A stretch of DNA of 23,147 nt from JL08 sp965363755 (lineage in GTDB: Bacteria > Pseudomonadota > Alphaproteobacteria > Rhodobacterales > Rhodobacteraceae). The notes below the pieces were generated by a model that searched no databases, had not been told where the DNA came from, and saw only the letters and a program-made list of their open reading frames with translations. Where the stretch lies: NCBI GenBank assembly GCA_965363755.1, contig CBDTVL010000030.1:1-23147 (forward strand), given 5' to 3'. Shown here one piece after another: positions 6,372 to 13,271 of this stretch. The translations under genes were made by a program, and so were the position numbers. Within the stretch, counting starts at the first letter, position 1, and every line of letters starts with the position of its first letter.

Positions 6372-8351
6372 ATGACGCAAGCCAAAAAGGATCACCAAGC
6401 CGATCGGCCGTGGCTCATCCGCACCTACGCCGGTCACTCCACCGCTGCCGCATCAAATACGCTCTACCGATCAAACCTTGCGAAGGGTCAAACCGGGCTT
6501 TCAGTTGCCTTCGATTTGCCAACCCAAACCGGCTATGACAGCGATCATATTCTGGCACGCGGTGAGGTCGGGAAAGTTGGTGTGCCGGTTTCCCATCTCG
6601 GCGACATGCGCGCTCTGTTCGACCAGATCCCGCTTGATCAAATGAACACGTCAATGACAATCAATGCCACGGCGCCGTGGCTTCTGGCGCTTTATATCGC
6701 GGTGGCTGAAGAACAAGGCGCAGATATCACCCAGCTGCAAGGCACCGTTCAGAACGACATCATCAAAGAATACCTGTCGCGCGGCACTTATATCTGCCCG
6801 CCAAAACCGTCGCTGAAACTGATCACCGACGTGGCCGCCTATTGCTACACCAACGTGCCCAAATGGAACCCGATGAACGTCTGCTCCTATCACCTGCAAG
6901 AAGCGGGCGCGACTCCAGAGCAGGAACTGGCCTTTGCCCTCGCCACAGCAACCGCCGTTCTCGACGGGCTGAAAGGTCAGGTTCCGGACGAGGATTTCCC
7001 AAGGCTGGTGGGCCGCATTTCTTTTTTCGTCAATGCCGGAATTCGTTTCGTGACTGAGATGTGCAAAATGCGCGCCTTTGTCGATCTGTGGGACGAGATA
7101 TGCCAGCAGCGTTACGGCGTGAATGACCCGAAATATCGCCGCTTTCGCTATGGTGTTCAGGTGAATTCGCTTGGCCTGACCGAACAGCAGCCTGAAAACA
7201 ATGTCTACCGTATCCTGATCGAGATGCTGGCCGTTACCTTGTCGAAAAACGCCCGCGCCCGCGCCGTCCAGTTGCCGGCGTGGAATGAAGCGCTGGGTCT
7301 GCCGCGTCCGTGGGACCAGCAATGGTCGATGCGGATGCAACAAATTCTTGCCTATGAAACCGATCTGCTTGAATTCGACGATCTTTTTGACGGGAACCCT
7401 GCGGTGGATCGCAAAGTCGAGACGCTGAAGCACGGCGCGCGGGCTGAACTGGCCAATCTGGACTCAATGGGCGGCGCAATCAGCGCCATTGAATACATGA
7501 AATCAAGGCTGGTCGACAGCAATGCCGAGCGGTTGAACCGGATTGAGGCTGGCGACGTCACAGTCGTTGGTGTCAACAAGTTCACCACCACTGAACCATC
7601 GCCGCTGCAGACCGAAGACGGCGGCATCATGGTTGTCGATCCTGCAATGGAGCAGGATCAGATCGATCGCCTGAACACATGGCGGGCGCAACGTGACAAC
7701 GCCGCAGTTCAGACTGCTCTTGCCGCCCTGCGAAATGCTGCAGCCAATGGCACAAACGTGATGGAGCCCTCAATCAGGGCCGCCAAAGCAGGTGCGACCA
7801 CTGGCGAATGGGCAGAACAGATGCGTGCCGTATTTGGCACCTATCGGGGACCCACCGGCGTTTCGGCCTCGGTATCGAACAAAACCGAAGGACTGGAGGA
7901 CATTCGCGCGGCCGTTGATGTGGTCAGTGACAAGCTGGGTCGACGTTTGAAGTTTCTTGTTGGCAAACCGGGCCTGGATGGCCACTCCAACGGTGCAGAA
8001 CAAATCGCCTTCCGGGCCCGCGATTGCGGCATGGACATCGACTATGACGGTATCCGCCTCACGCCGGATGAGATCGTGACAAATGCGCTGGAAAATGGCG
8101 CGCATGTCGTCGGCGTTTCAATTCTTAGCGGCTCTCATTTACCGCTTGTTAATGATGTAATGGATAGAATGGTTGCGGCTGGCTTAGGGCACATCCCTGT
8201 TATTGTCGGTGGCATAATTCCCGATGACGACGCAGAGCGACTTACGGCTTTAGGTGTGGCACGCGTTTACACGCCAAAAGATTTTGAACTTAATAGGATC
8301 ATGATGGATATCGTCGCATTGGCGGACCCAAAGGCCGTTGCCGCTGAATAG
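6372..8351 (+). CDS. ecm: (2R)-Ethylmalonyl-CoA mutase, coenzyme B12-dependent
   Basis: 659 residues. It isomerises (2R)-ethylmalonyl-CoA to methylsuccinyl-CoA, an EMC-pathway-specific step (older name MeaA). The N-terminal TIM-barrel substrate domain starts with RPWLIRTYAGHST and has VAFDLPTQTGYDSDH and SMTINATAPWLLALY. The C-terminal cobalamin-binding domain carries the base-off motif D536-x-H538-x-x-G541 in GLDGHSNG, followed by GVSILSGSH and VGGIIPDDD. The start follows a GAGG sequence at suitable spacing. Codon usage changes in the last 75 or so codons (from about 8118): TTA, CTT, AGA, AGG and ATA become common, while the earlier part favours CTG and other GC-ending codons. The encoded motifs stay intact, so the gene appears functional. 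It is divergent from the acyltransferase and followed by an H-NS-like gene. Confidence 0.97.
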   Translation: MTQAKKDHQADRPWLIRTYAGHSTAAASNTLYRSNLAKGQTGLSVAFDLPTQTGYDSDHILARGEVGKVGVPVSHLGDMRALFDQIPLDQMNTSMTINATAPWLLALYIAVAEEQGADITQLQGTVQNDIIKEYLSRGTYICPPKPSLKLITDVAAYCYTNVPKWNPMNVCSYHLQEAGATPEQELAFALATATAVLDGLKGQVPDEDFPRLVGRISFFVNAGIRFVTEMCKMRAFVDLWDEICQQRYGVNDPKYRRFRYGVQVNSLGLTEQQPENNVYRILIEMLAVTLSKNARARAVQLPAWNEALGLPRPWDQQWSMRMQQILAYETDLLEFDDLFDGNPAVDRKVETLKHGARAELANLDSMGGAISAIEYMKSRLVDSNAERLNRIEAGDVTVVGVNKFTTTEPSPLQTEDGGIMVVDPAMEQDQIDRLNTWRAQRDNAAVQTALAALRNAAANGTNVMEPSIRAAKAGATTGEWAEQMRAVFGTYRGPTGVSASVSNKTEGLEDIRAAVDVVSDKLGRRLKFLVGKPGLDGHSNGAEQIAFRARDCGMDIDYDGIRLTPDEIVTNALENGAHVVGVSILSGSHLPLVNDVMDRMVAAGLGHIPVIVGGIIPDDDAERLTALGVARVYTPKDFELNRIMMDIVALADPKAVAAE

Positions 8352-8365
8352 AACAGCGACAGGCC

Positions 8366-8418
8366 TGACACAAATTCGTTGTATTCCCATAGTTGAATTG
8401 GAATATTTAACTGTGTCA
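8366..8418. promoter_or_regulatory. Spaced inverted repeat and candidate promoter upstream of the H-NS-like gene
   Basis: TGACACA (8366-8372) and TGTGTCA (8412-8418) are exact inverted copies 39 bases apart in the 97-base gap between ecm and the H-NS-like gene. A possible -35 TTGAAT (8393-8398) lies between them, and a weak -10-like CATAGAT begins inside the right arm (8417-8423). The layout would suit an operator or autoregulation site. The promoter match is poor, and no motif was identified with a known regulator. Confidence 0.3.
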
Positions 8419-8448
8419 TAGATCGAGCTTACTAGGGGAGACTATAGC

Positions 8449-8772
8449 ATGACACTTAATCTCGACAATATGTCAAAAAAAGAACTCGAAAAACTATCGG
8501 CACAGGTGCAAAAAGCGCTGAAATCAGTGGACGCCGTGGAAAAGCGAAAGGCTCTTGAAGCGGCCAAAAAGGCTGCCGCTCAATATGGCTACTCGCTTGC
8601 AGATATTACTCAAGGTTCCGGCAAGGCCTCTGCATCCGCAAAACCAAAGCGACCGCCAAAATACTTCAATCCAAAAGACGATAGCCAGACATGGTCCGGC
8701 AGCGGCCGCCAACCTTTCTGGTTCAAAGCAGCGATGGAAGCCGGTATAGATCCTTCAAAGATGGAAATCTGA
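8449..8772 (+). CDS. H-NS family nucleoid-associated DNA-binding protein (HvrA-like)
   Basis: 107 residues. The N-terminal half (about 1-45) is a charged coiled-coil-like oligomerisation region rich in K, E and A. A lysine/proline-rich linker (KPKRPPKYF) follows, and then the C-terminal H-NS DNA-binding core with the signature TWSGSGRQPFWF (about 83-94). Such proteins bind AT-rich minor grooves and silence or tune genes; the Rhodobacter relative HvrA regulates photosynthesis and nitrogen genes. The ATG at 8449 is preceded by AGGGGAG at about 8 bases, a clear ribosome site. Codon usage is more AT-rich than in most neighbours, matching the 3' end of ecm. deoD follows after 18 bases and may be cotranscribed. 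Specific targets are unknown. Confidence 0.93.
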   Translation: MTLNLDNMSKKELEKLSAQVQKALKSVDAVEKRKALEAAKKAAAQYGYSLADITQGSGKASASAKPKRPPKYFNPKDDSQTWSGSGRQPFWFKAAMEAGIDPSKMEI

Positions 8773-8790
8773 ACTTTGTAGGATGCTTGC

Positions 8791-9504
8791 ATGACTATTC
8801 ACATAGGGGCCGCCCCGGGGGACATTGCAGACACCGTTCTGCTGCCGGGGGACCCCTATCGTGCCAAGTGGGCCGCTGAGACATTTCTGAGCGATATTAG
8901 GCTTGTAAATGAAGTTCGTGGCATGCTGGGATTTACCGGCACATGGAATGGTCACCGCGTAACAATTCAGGGGAGCGGCATGGGGATGCCGTCCCTGTCT
9001 ATTTATGTGAATGAGTTGATCCGCGATTACGATGCCAAGACCTTGATACGGATTGGGTCATGTGGTGGAATGCAAGAACATGTTGCGGTGCGGGATGTAA
9101 TCATTGCGATGACCGCGACAACAGTGAACTCCCCGTCTTCGACGATCCTTAAAGAATTGAATTTCGCCCCGACGGCAGATTGGTCCTTGCTTAGGGCAGC
9201 GGTATCCGCCTCAGAAAGCATGGGGGCAAAAACACATGTGGGCAGCATCTATTCCTCAGATGTATTTTATGACGAGCGCGCAGATCTTAATGAACAGATG
9301 GTCCGCCACGGTATTCTGGGTGTTGAGATGGAAGCCGCTGAACTTTACATATTAGCGGCACGCTACAAGCGTAGGGCGCTGGCAATTCTGACCGTATCAG
9401 ACCATCTGCAAACCGGCGAAGCATTGCCAGCAGACCAACGTGAGCGCAGCTTTGGCGATATGGTAGAGATTGCGCTGAACGCGGCATTTGACAGCAAAAA
9501 CTGA
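8791..9504 (+). CDS. deoD: DeoD-type purine-nucleoside phosphorylase
   Basis: 237 residues, as in E. coli DeoD. It reversibly phosphorolyses purine (deoxy)nucleosides to base and (deoxy)ribose-1-phosphate for salvage in the cytoplasm, normally as a hexamer. Phosphate-site residues are visible: G20 and R24 in LPGDPYR, R43 in NEVRGM, and R86 in LIRIGSCGG. The nucleoside-site block GVEMEAAELY and the catalytic aspartate in VSDH are present, followed by the conserved arginine in QRERSF. The ATG is preceded by TAGGA. It lies 18 bases downstream of the H-NS-like gene, which suggests cotranscription rather than functional linkage. It is convergent with the next gene, with a 56-base gap that shows no convincing terminator. 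Confidence 0.96.
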   Translation: MTIHIGAAPGDIADTVLLPGDPYRAKWAAETFLSDIRLVNEVRGMLGFTGTWNGHRVTIQGSGMGMPSLSIYVNELIRDYDAKTLIRIGSCGGMQEHVAVRDVIIAMTATTVNSPSSTILKELNFAPTADWSLLRAAVSASESMGAKTHVGSIYSSDVFYDERADLNEQMVRHGILGVEMEAAELYILAARYKRRALAILTVSDHLQTGEALPADQRERSFGDMVEIALNAAFDSKN

Positions 9505-9560
9505 CCCCGCAAGAAACCGCGCGATTGCAAATGGGTTTAACCGTTCCGAACGTCGCCGGC

Positions 9561-10124
9561 CTATTGTTCGAATTTCTTGCCATATTGACCATAGGAATTG
9601 CGATGCTGATCAGGCGTGCTGCCGCGCGCGGGATGGCCTTCGGGGTTTGCGGCATAATCAAAATTCACCCCTGTGCCCTCAATGATCCTGTTCATCATGT
9701 TGAACAGGGCATTCACCTGCACAGCTTCATATAGTCCCTGTTCGCTCCACCCCGCTGCATACACAGCATCTGCGTCAGCCTGAACCAGTTTGCTCGGCAA
9801 ATCATTTAGCTTGCGCACATAGGCGAGCAACGGGCGCAGCTTGTCAGAAACAGGAGCAGTGTCGAGGTCAGAGATCATGGCTTCTATCAAAGTCGCATCG
9901 ATCCCGAACAACTCGGCATATGCTTGGTGCGACCCATAACAAAACGCGCAGGCATTAAGACCGGATGTGAAGGTTGCGATCATTTCACGCTCCCCCACGC
10001 TCAATTCACCTTCGCCGCGCAAAACCCCATCGGTATAGGCCATAAGCGGCGCCACATTCTTGCGGAACTTGGCATAAAGATCGGACAGATGCGCTGGGTC
10101 TGGCAGGCTTGGTAGAAACGGCAT
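9561..10124 (-). CDS. AhpD-fold / carboxymuconolactone-decarboxylase-family peroxidase-related protein
   Basis: 187 residues. The signature is ACAFCYGSH (about 58-66), the AhpD-type C-x-x-C-x-x-x-H redox site, set in an all-helical CMD-like protein. The length and the MPFLPSLP start resemble the 'uncharacterised peroxidase-related enzyme' group rather than true AhpD. A thiol-based peroxidase or disulfide reductase activity is likely; the natural partner is unknown. The start at 10124 is backed by a strong AAGGAGG ribosome site. The gene follows the DUF1989 gene on the same strand after 78 bases, so the two may be cotranscribed. The C-terminal tail (NSYGQYGKKFEQ) is polar and not obviously part of the fold. 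Confidence 0.88.
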   Translation of the reverse strand: MPFLPSLPDPAHLSDLYAKFRKNVAPLMAYTDGVLRGEGELSVGEREMIATFTSGLNACAFCYGSHQAYAELFGIDATLIEAMISDLDTAPVSDKLRPLLAYVRKLNDLPSKLVQADADAVYAAGWSEQGLYEAVQVNALFNMMNRIIEGTGVNFDYAANPEGHPARGSTPDQHRNSYGQYGKKFEQ

Positions 10125-10202
10125 AGGGCCTCCTTTTCTGATCGGAACTCGTCACGTTTCGGCCCGCCAATCATCGCCCGCTAGTTTAGCGTCGTCGTCG
10201 GC

Positions 10203-11066
10203 CTACTGCCCATGAGTTCGGTCATATTGATTTGGTTCAGGCGACGTCCACCCGCCCAACGCGCCAGTCTTTGGTTTGTATACTTCGATTTCCAGCGGAT
10301 AACAGGCGGCTGTGTCGCTTGAATGCTCAGAACTGCAATCACCGCCAGGGCAGGCGCTCAACCCAACAATCAGATCAATTTCTGCAAACGAATCGATGTG
10401 ATCCCCGGGTCGAACCGGGCTGGCTTTCATGAAATACTGGCCAGCATCGCGGGTAAACCCCGTGCACATGAACACGTTCACGACATCGTGTACGTGATTC
10501 TCGGCCTCGGATAACGACAACCCTGTGTGATCGGCCAACGCCCGGGTCAAATTGGAATGGCAGCAATAATGATACTGCCCGCCAGCCAAAAGATTGTGAG
10601 TATACGGGTCACAACGGGTTCCGATCACGTCGTGAACTGAACCGCCAAACTCATCAAAGCCATACCAATCCAAAGTGTCATGTATGATGGTTGCCATTGC
10701 GCGGAGATTTGGAAATGAAGACCACATCCGATCGCCAGTACTCAGATGGGTGCCATGCAGCGCTCGGGTCTTGCCAGAATAGAACCTCTCGTCCAGATTG
10801 CTTGCGTTCCAAAGGTTCAGATCGCCGACCTGCGGCCCCTCAACGCTCACTATGCGAAATACGTGCCCTTTGGGGACATTGATACATCCCGCTGTGCGTG
10901 CAGGGACTGTAATGCCACCAACCTTTTCCATCCCTTCGCGAAGTCCTGCGAACCACGAAAAATCGGGCTTTGGCAAACTGTCCGCCGGGTAACATATCAC
11001 CGGGGCTACAGCACGCCGTGCGGCGGCGTCGCCTGGTTCAGGCGTCTGGGGTACACTAAGTTTCAT
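10203..11066 (-). CDS. DUF1989 protein (urea carboxylase-associated family)
   Basis: 287 residues. Family features are the GCINVPKGHVFRIVSVEGPQVGDLNLWN block (beta-rich; first half), GTRCDPYTHNLL and YHYCCHSNLTRAL in the middle, and the diagnostic LSACPGGDCS near residue 245. DUF1989 proteins are often encoded beside urea carboxylase or amino-acid/amine degradation genes, but no such genes lie here. The clustered Cys and His residues (YHYCCH, CPGGDC) suggest metal binding, which is inference. The ATG at 11066 has no clear ribosome site. It lies 66 bases downstream of sdhB on the same strand and may be read through from the sdh operon. Substrate is unknown. Confidence 0.82.
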   Translation of the reverse strand: MKLSVPQTPEPGDAAARRAVAPVICYPADSLPKPDFSWFAGLREGMEKVGGITVPARTAGCINVPKGHVFRIVSVEGPQVGDLNLWNASNLDERFYSGKTRALHGTHLSTGDRMWSSFPNLRAMATIIHDTLDWYGFDEFGGSVHDVIGTRCDPYTHNLLAGGQYHYCCHSNLTRALADHTGLSLSEAENHVHDVVNVFMCTGFTRDAGQYFMKASPVRPGDHIDSFAEIDLIVGLSACPGGDCSSEHSSDTAACYPLEIEVYKPKTGALGGWTSPEPNQYDRTHGQ

Positions 11067-11132
11067 ATGGCATCTGAAGACAATCGAAGAGGATTGGAAA
11101 CCCCAATTCCACCCGCAAATGCATTGCTGACT

Positions 11133-11912
11133 TCAGACAGTCCGCTCAAGCATCATCTTTTTTATCTCTGCAATCGCCTTGGCAGGGTTTAGCCCTTTGG
11201 GGCACGTCTTGGCGCAGTTCATGATGGTATGGCACCGATAAAGCTTAAAAGGATCTTCCAACTCGTCCAGCCGTTCCCCAGTTGCTTCATCGCGTGAATC
11301 AATGATCCAGCGATACGCATGCAACAACGCAGCCGGGCCCAGATATCGGTCACCATTCCACCAATACGATGGGCACGACGTAGAGCAGCAGGCACACATC
11401 ACGCATTCGTAAAGACCATCCAGCTTGGCCCGGTCATCTACTGATTGACGCCATTCCTTGGCGGGCCGGTTGGTCTTGGTCTCAAGCCACGGCATAATGC
11501 TGGCGTGCTGGGCGTAAAAGTGAGTGAGGTCCGGGATCAGGTCTTTGACAACAGACATGTGCGGCAGCGGATAGACTTTCACGTCGCCCTTCACCTCGTC
11601 CATGCCATAAATGCAGGCGAGCGTATTTATCCCGTCGATGTTCATTGCACAGGACCCGCAAATGCCCTCTCGGCAAGACCGCCGGAAAGTGAGCGTCGGA
11701 TCGATCTCGTTTTTGATCTTGATCAGCGCATCCAGGATCATCGGGCCACATGAGTCCAGATCCACCCAATAGGTATCAACCCGCGGGTTTTTTCCGTCAT
11801 CCGGGTTCCAGCGATAAATGCTGAATTTTCGCAAATTGGTCGCGCCAGCGGGTTTTGGCCAGGCTTTGCCCGTTGTCATGCGGGAATTCTTGGGAAGCGT
11901 CAGTTGTACCAT
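11133..11912 (-). CDS. sdhB: Succinate dehydrogenase iron-sulfur subunit
   Basis: 259 residues from the ATG at 11912, which has TAGGAG upstream. A longer frame to 11966 would add an arginine-rich, non-conserved extension. SdhB passes electrons from the flavin of SdhA to quinone through three clusters. The [2Fe-2S] ligands are C80, C85, C88 and C100 in SCREGICGSC...LAC. The second ferredoxin-like domain has C170-x-x-C-x-x-C-x-x-x-C180 (CVMCACCSTSCP) and then CHTIMNCAKTCPKGLNP near 217-233. It is the last sdh gene, separated from sdhA by the sulfotransferase-like gene and a small ORF whose end overlaps this start by 13 bases. Assembly with the SdhA, C and D subunits encoded upstream is expected. 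Confidence 0.97.
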   Translation of the reverse strand: MVQLTLPKNSRMTTGKAWPKPAGATNLRKFSIYRWNPDDGKNPRVDTYWVDLDSCGPMILDALIKIKNEIDPTLTFRRSCREGICGSCAMNIDGINTLACIYGMDEVKGDVKVYPLPHMSVVKDLIPDLTHFYAQHASIMPWLETKTNRPAKEWRQSVDDRAKLDGLYECVMCACCSTSCPSYWWNGDRYLGPAALLHAYRWIIDSRDEATGERLDELEDPFKLYRCHTIMNCAKTCPKGLNPAKAIAEIKKMMLERTV

Positions 11913-12253
11913 TTTGCGGCTCCTAAAACGTCTCGGCCTGCGCCAGACTGGCTTTTTATAAAACAAGTCGCAGCTACGGGCTGCGGTGTGATGGCCACAT
12001 TTGTGTCCAACAATTTTTGGTCGACGCCGAGGACAGCGCCTTGGGCTAAAGCTCCAAGATCAACCCGCGTCGCAGCATCAATCGCACATTCCGAGTATCG
12101 GGCTGCAGGCGACTGGGGGACGCTCAGAGAAAAGCTGCTCAATACTCCGTTTGCCTCGGCTCTATTACGTGCCAAGATATCTTTGGCCTGTTTCATATCG
12201 TCACAACTTGCAACAACCTCCGGAAAGTTCAAATGAAACCCTCGCAGCCTCAC
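11900..12253 (-). CDS. Small unknown ORF between the sulfotransferase-like gene and sdhB
   Basis: A 117-residue ORF beginning with GTG at 12253, where the upstream gene's stop forms a GTGA overlap; an internal ATG at 12196 gives 98 residues (MKQAKDILARN...). It ends 13 bases inside sdhB. I do not recognise the protein; no signal peptide, membrane segment or motif is clear. Arguments for it being real are the stop-start overlaps at both ends and the operon position. Arguments against are indifferent third-position composition and an opposite-strand frame of similar length. If translated, it would couple translation from the sulfotransferase-like gene to sdhB. Moderate to low confidence. Confidence 0.42.
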   Translation of the reverse strand: MRLRGFHLNFPEVVASCDDMKQAKDILARNRAEANGVLSSFSLSVPQSPAARYSECAIDAATRVDLGALAQGAVLGVDQKLLDTNVAITPQPVAATCFIKSQSGAGRDVLGAAKWYN

Positions 12254-13113
12254 GGGGCCGCTCCCAAACCGGGCCGTACCCCGACCAAGGGCTGTAACAT
12301 CTCCAGATCAACCGGGAACAACTCTCCCAATGCTTTCAACAAACCAGCATCCTGGGCCGCAATCCACAACAACGCCAGATATTCAGAATCCTCCACCATA
12401 TGAACCCACCGTTTGTGGGATTCCATATCCTGATCCGGCAGGACTTTGTCGGGAAACGATGACCCGCCACCATAACGTTGCATATCTCCCAACGTATTGT
12501 CACTGACCGGTAGTCCCAACTGCTTAAGCACATCCGCGCGGTAACCCTGCGAAATAACCCACGGATCGTAACAAATCCCGACAAATCCCGGACTCTGCAA
12601 TCGCGCAAGCATCTGACCGTAGCGCTCGATTGAACTCAGCATGATCCTTCCGCGAGAGACAGCGGTGTAGTCAGAGTTTATGCGCAATTTCTTAAGCAGT
12701 GACGCGCTCCAGTTCAGGAAGCTACGAAAGACGATAATATTATGATCAATCTGACTGATGTCGAAACCAGGCGGAATGGTTTTGGTATCCTCTGGATCCG
12801 GCGGCGGGCGATCCTCATAAGAGATTACAACCATTGGAGCAGCGCCTGCCTTGGGCAGGTACTTGATGGTTCGGCCTCGACGTTTTCCGTTCACTTCCAA
12901 ACTCTTATGGCTATCGAACGGGCTGCGCCTTAACCCGCAATTATTCATAAAAATAGTTCCGGTGCTATTGGCAGGCGGATTGCGCAGCAACCAGTTGATA
13001 ATAGCATGATTGCCTGCCCGGCGCATTCCAAACACGCACAAAGACACCGATGGAGTCAGATCAAACTGCCCCCAGCCGGCGTTGCCAGTGTTAAGCTGTG
13101 CCTGAGCAGTCAT
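12250..13113 (-). CDS. Sulfotransferase-like P-loop protein inside the sdh operon
   Basis: 287 residues. The N-terminal FGMRRAGNHAIINWLL (28-43) resembles the 5'-phosphosulfate-binding loop of PAPS-dependent sulfotransferases, and VFRSFLNWSAS (128-138) resembles the 3'-phosphate-binding block with an Arg-x7-Ser pair (R130, S138). No signal peptide is seen, so a cytoplasmic enzyme is expected. The acceptor is unknown; sulfated surface glycans or lipids are possible. It lies 158 bases downstream of sdhA and ends in a GTGA overlap with the next small ORF. Its placement between sdhA and sdhB is functionally odd, because nothing links sulfation to complex II. A related P-loop nucleotide-binding role cannot be excluded. 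Confidence 0.68.
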   Translation of the reverse strand: MTAQAQLNTGNAGWGQFDLTPSVSLCVFGMRRAGNHAIINWLLRNPPANSTGTIFMNNCGLRRSPFDSHKSLEVNGKRRGRTIKYLPKAGAAPMVVISYEDRPPPDPEDTKTIPPGFDISQIDHNIIVFRSFLNWSASLLKKLRINSDYTAVSRGRIMLSSIERYGQMLARLQSPGFVGICYDPWVISQGYRADVLKQLGLPVSDNTLGDMQRYGGGSSFPDKVLPDQDMESHKRWVHMVEDSEYLALLWIAAQDAGLLKALGELFPVDLEMLQPLVGVRPGLGAAP

Positions 13114-13271
13114 ATCTTATGACCACAAACTAAGAGCAATGAGCATTCCCACTCATCACCTGGTGCTGGCTGGGTCGACAACATCCGCCAATTTGAGTTG
13201 CAGATTGGCTTGAACGCCCCGTCAAACCACGCGCTGCAATCGATCTGAAACCCAATAATCTTGCCATCAAG

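Noticed and set aside
6651..7433. 260-codon open frame on the minus strand
   Set aside because: It lies wholly inside ecm, antisense to intact, recognisable mutase sequence, and its translation has no family features.
11913..11966. Longer SdhB start at 11966
   Set aside because: The extra 18 residues are arginine-rich and unlike SdhB N-termini, while the ATG at 11912 has a good TAGGAG site.
11904..12236. 110-codon plus-strand frame opposite the small ORF between the sulfotransferase-like gene and sdhB
   Set aside because: Against the direction of the operon and without the overlaps that support the minus-strand frame; neither is certain, but the minus-strand one is favoured.
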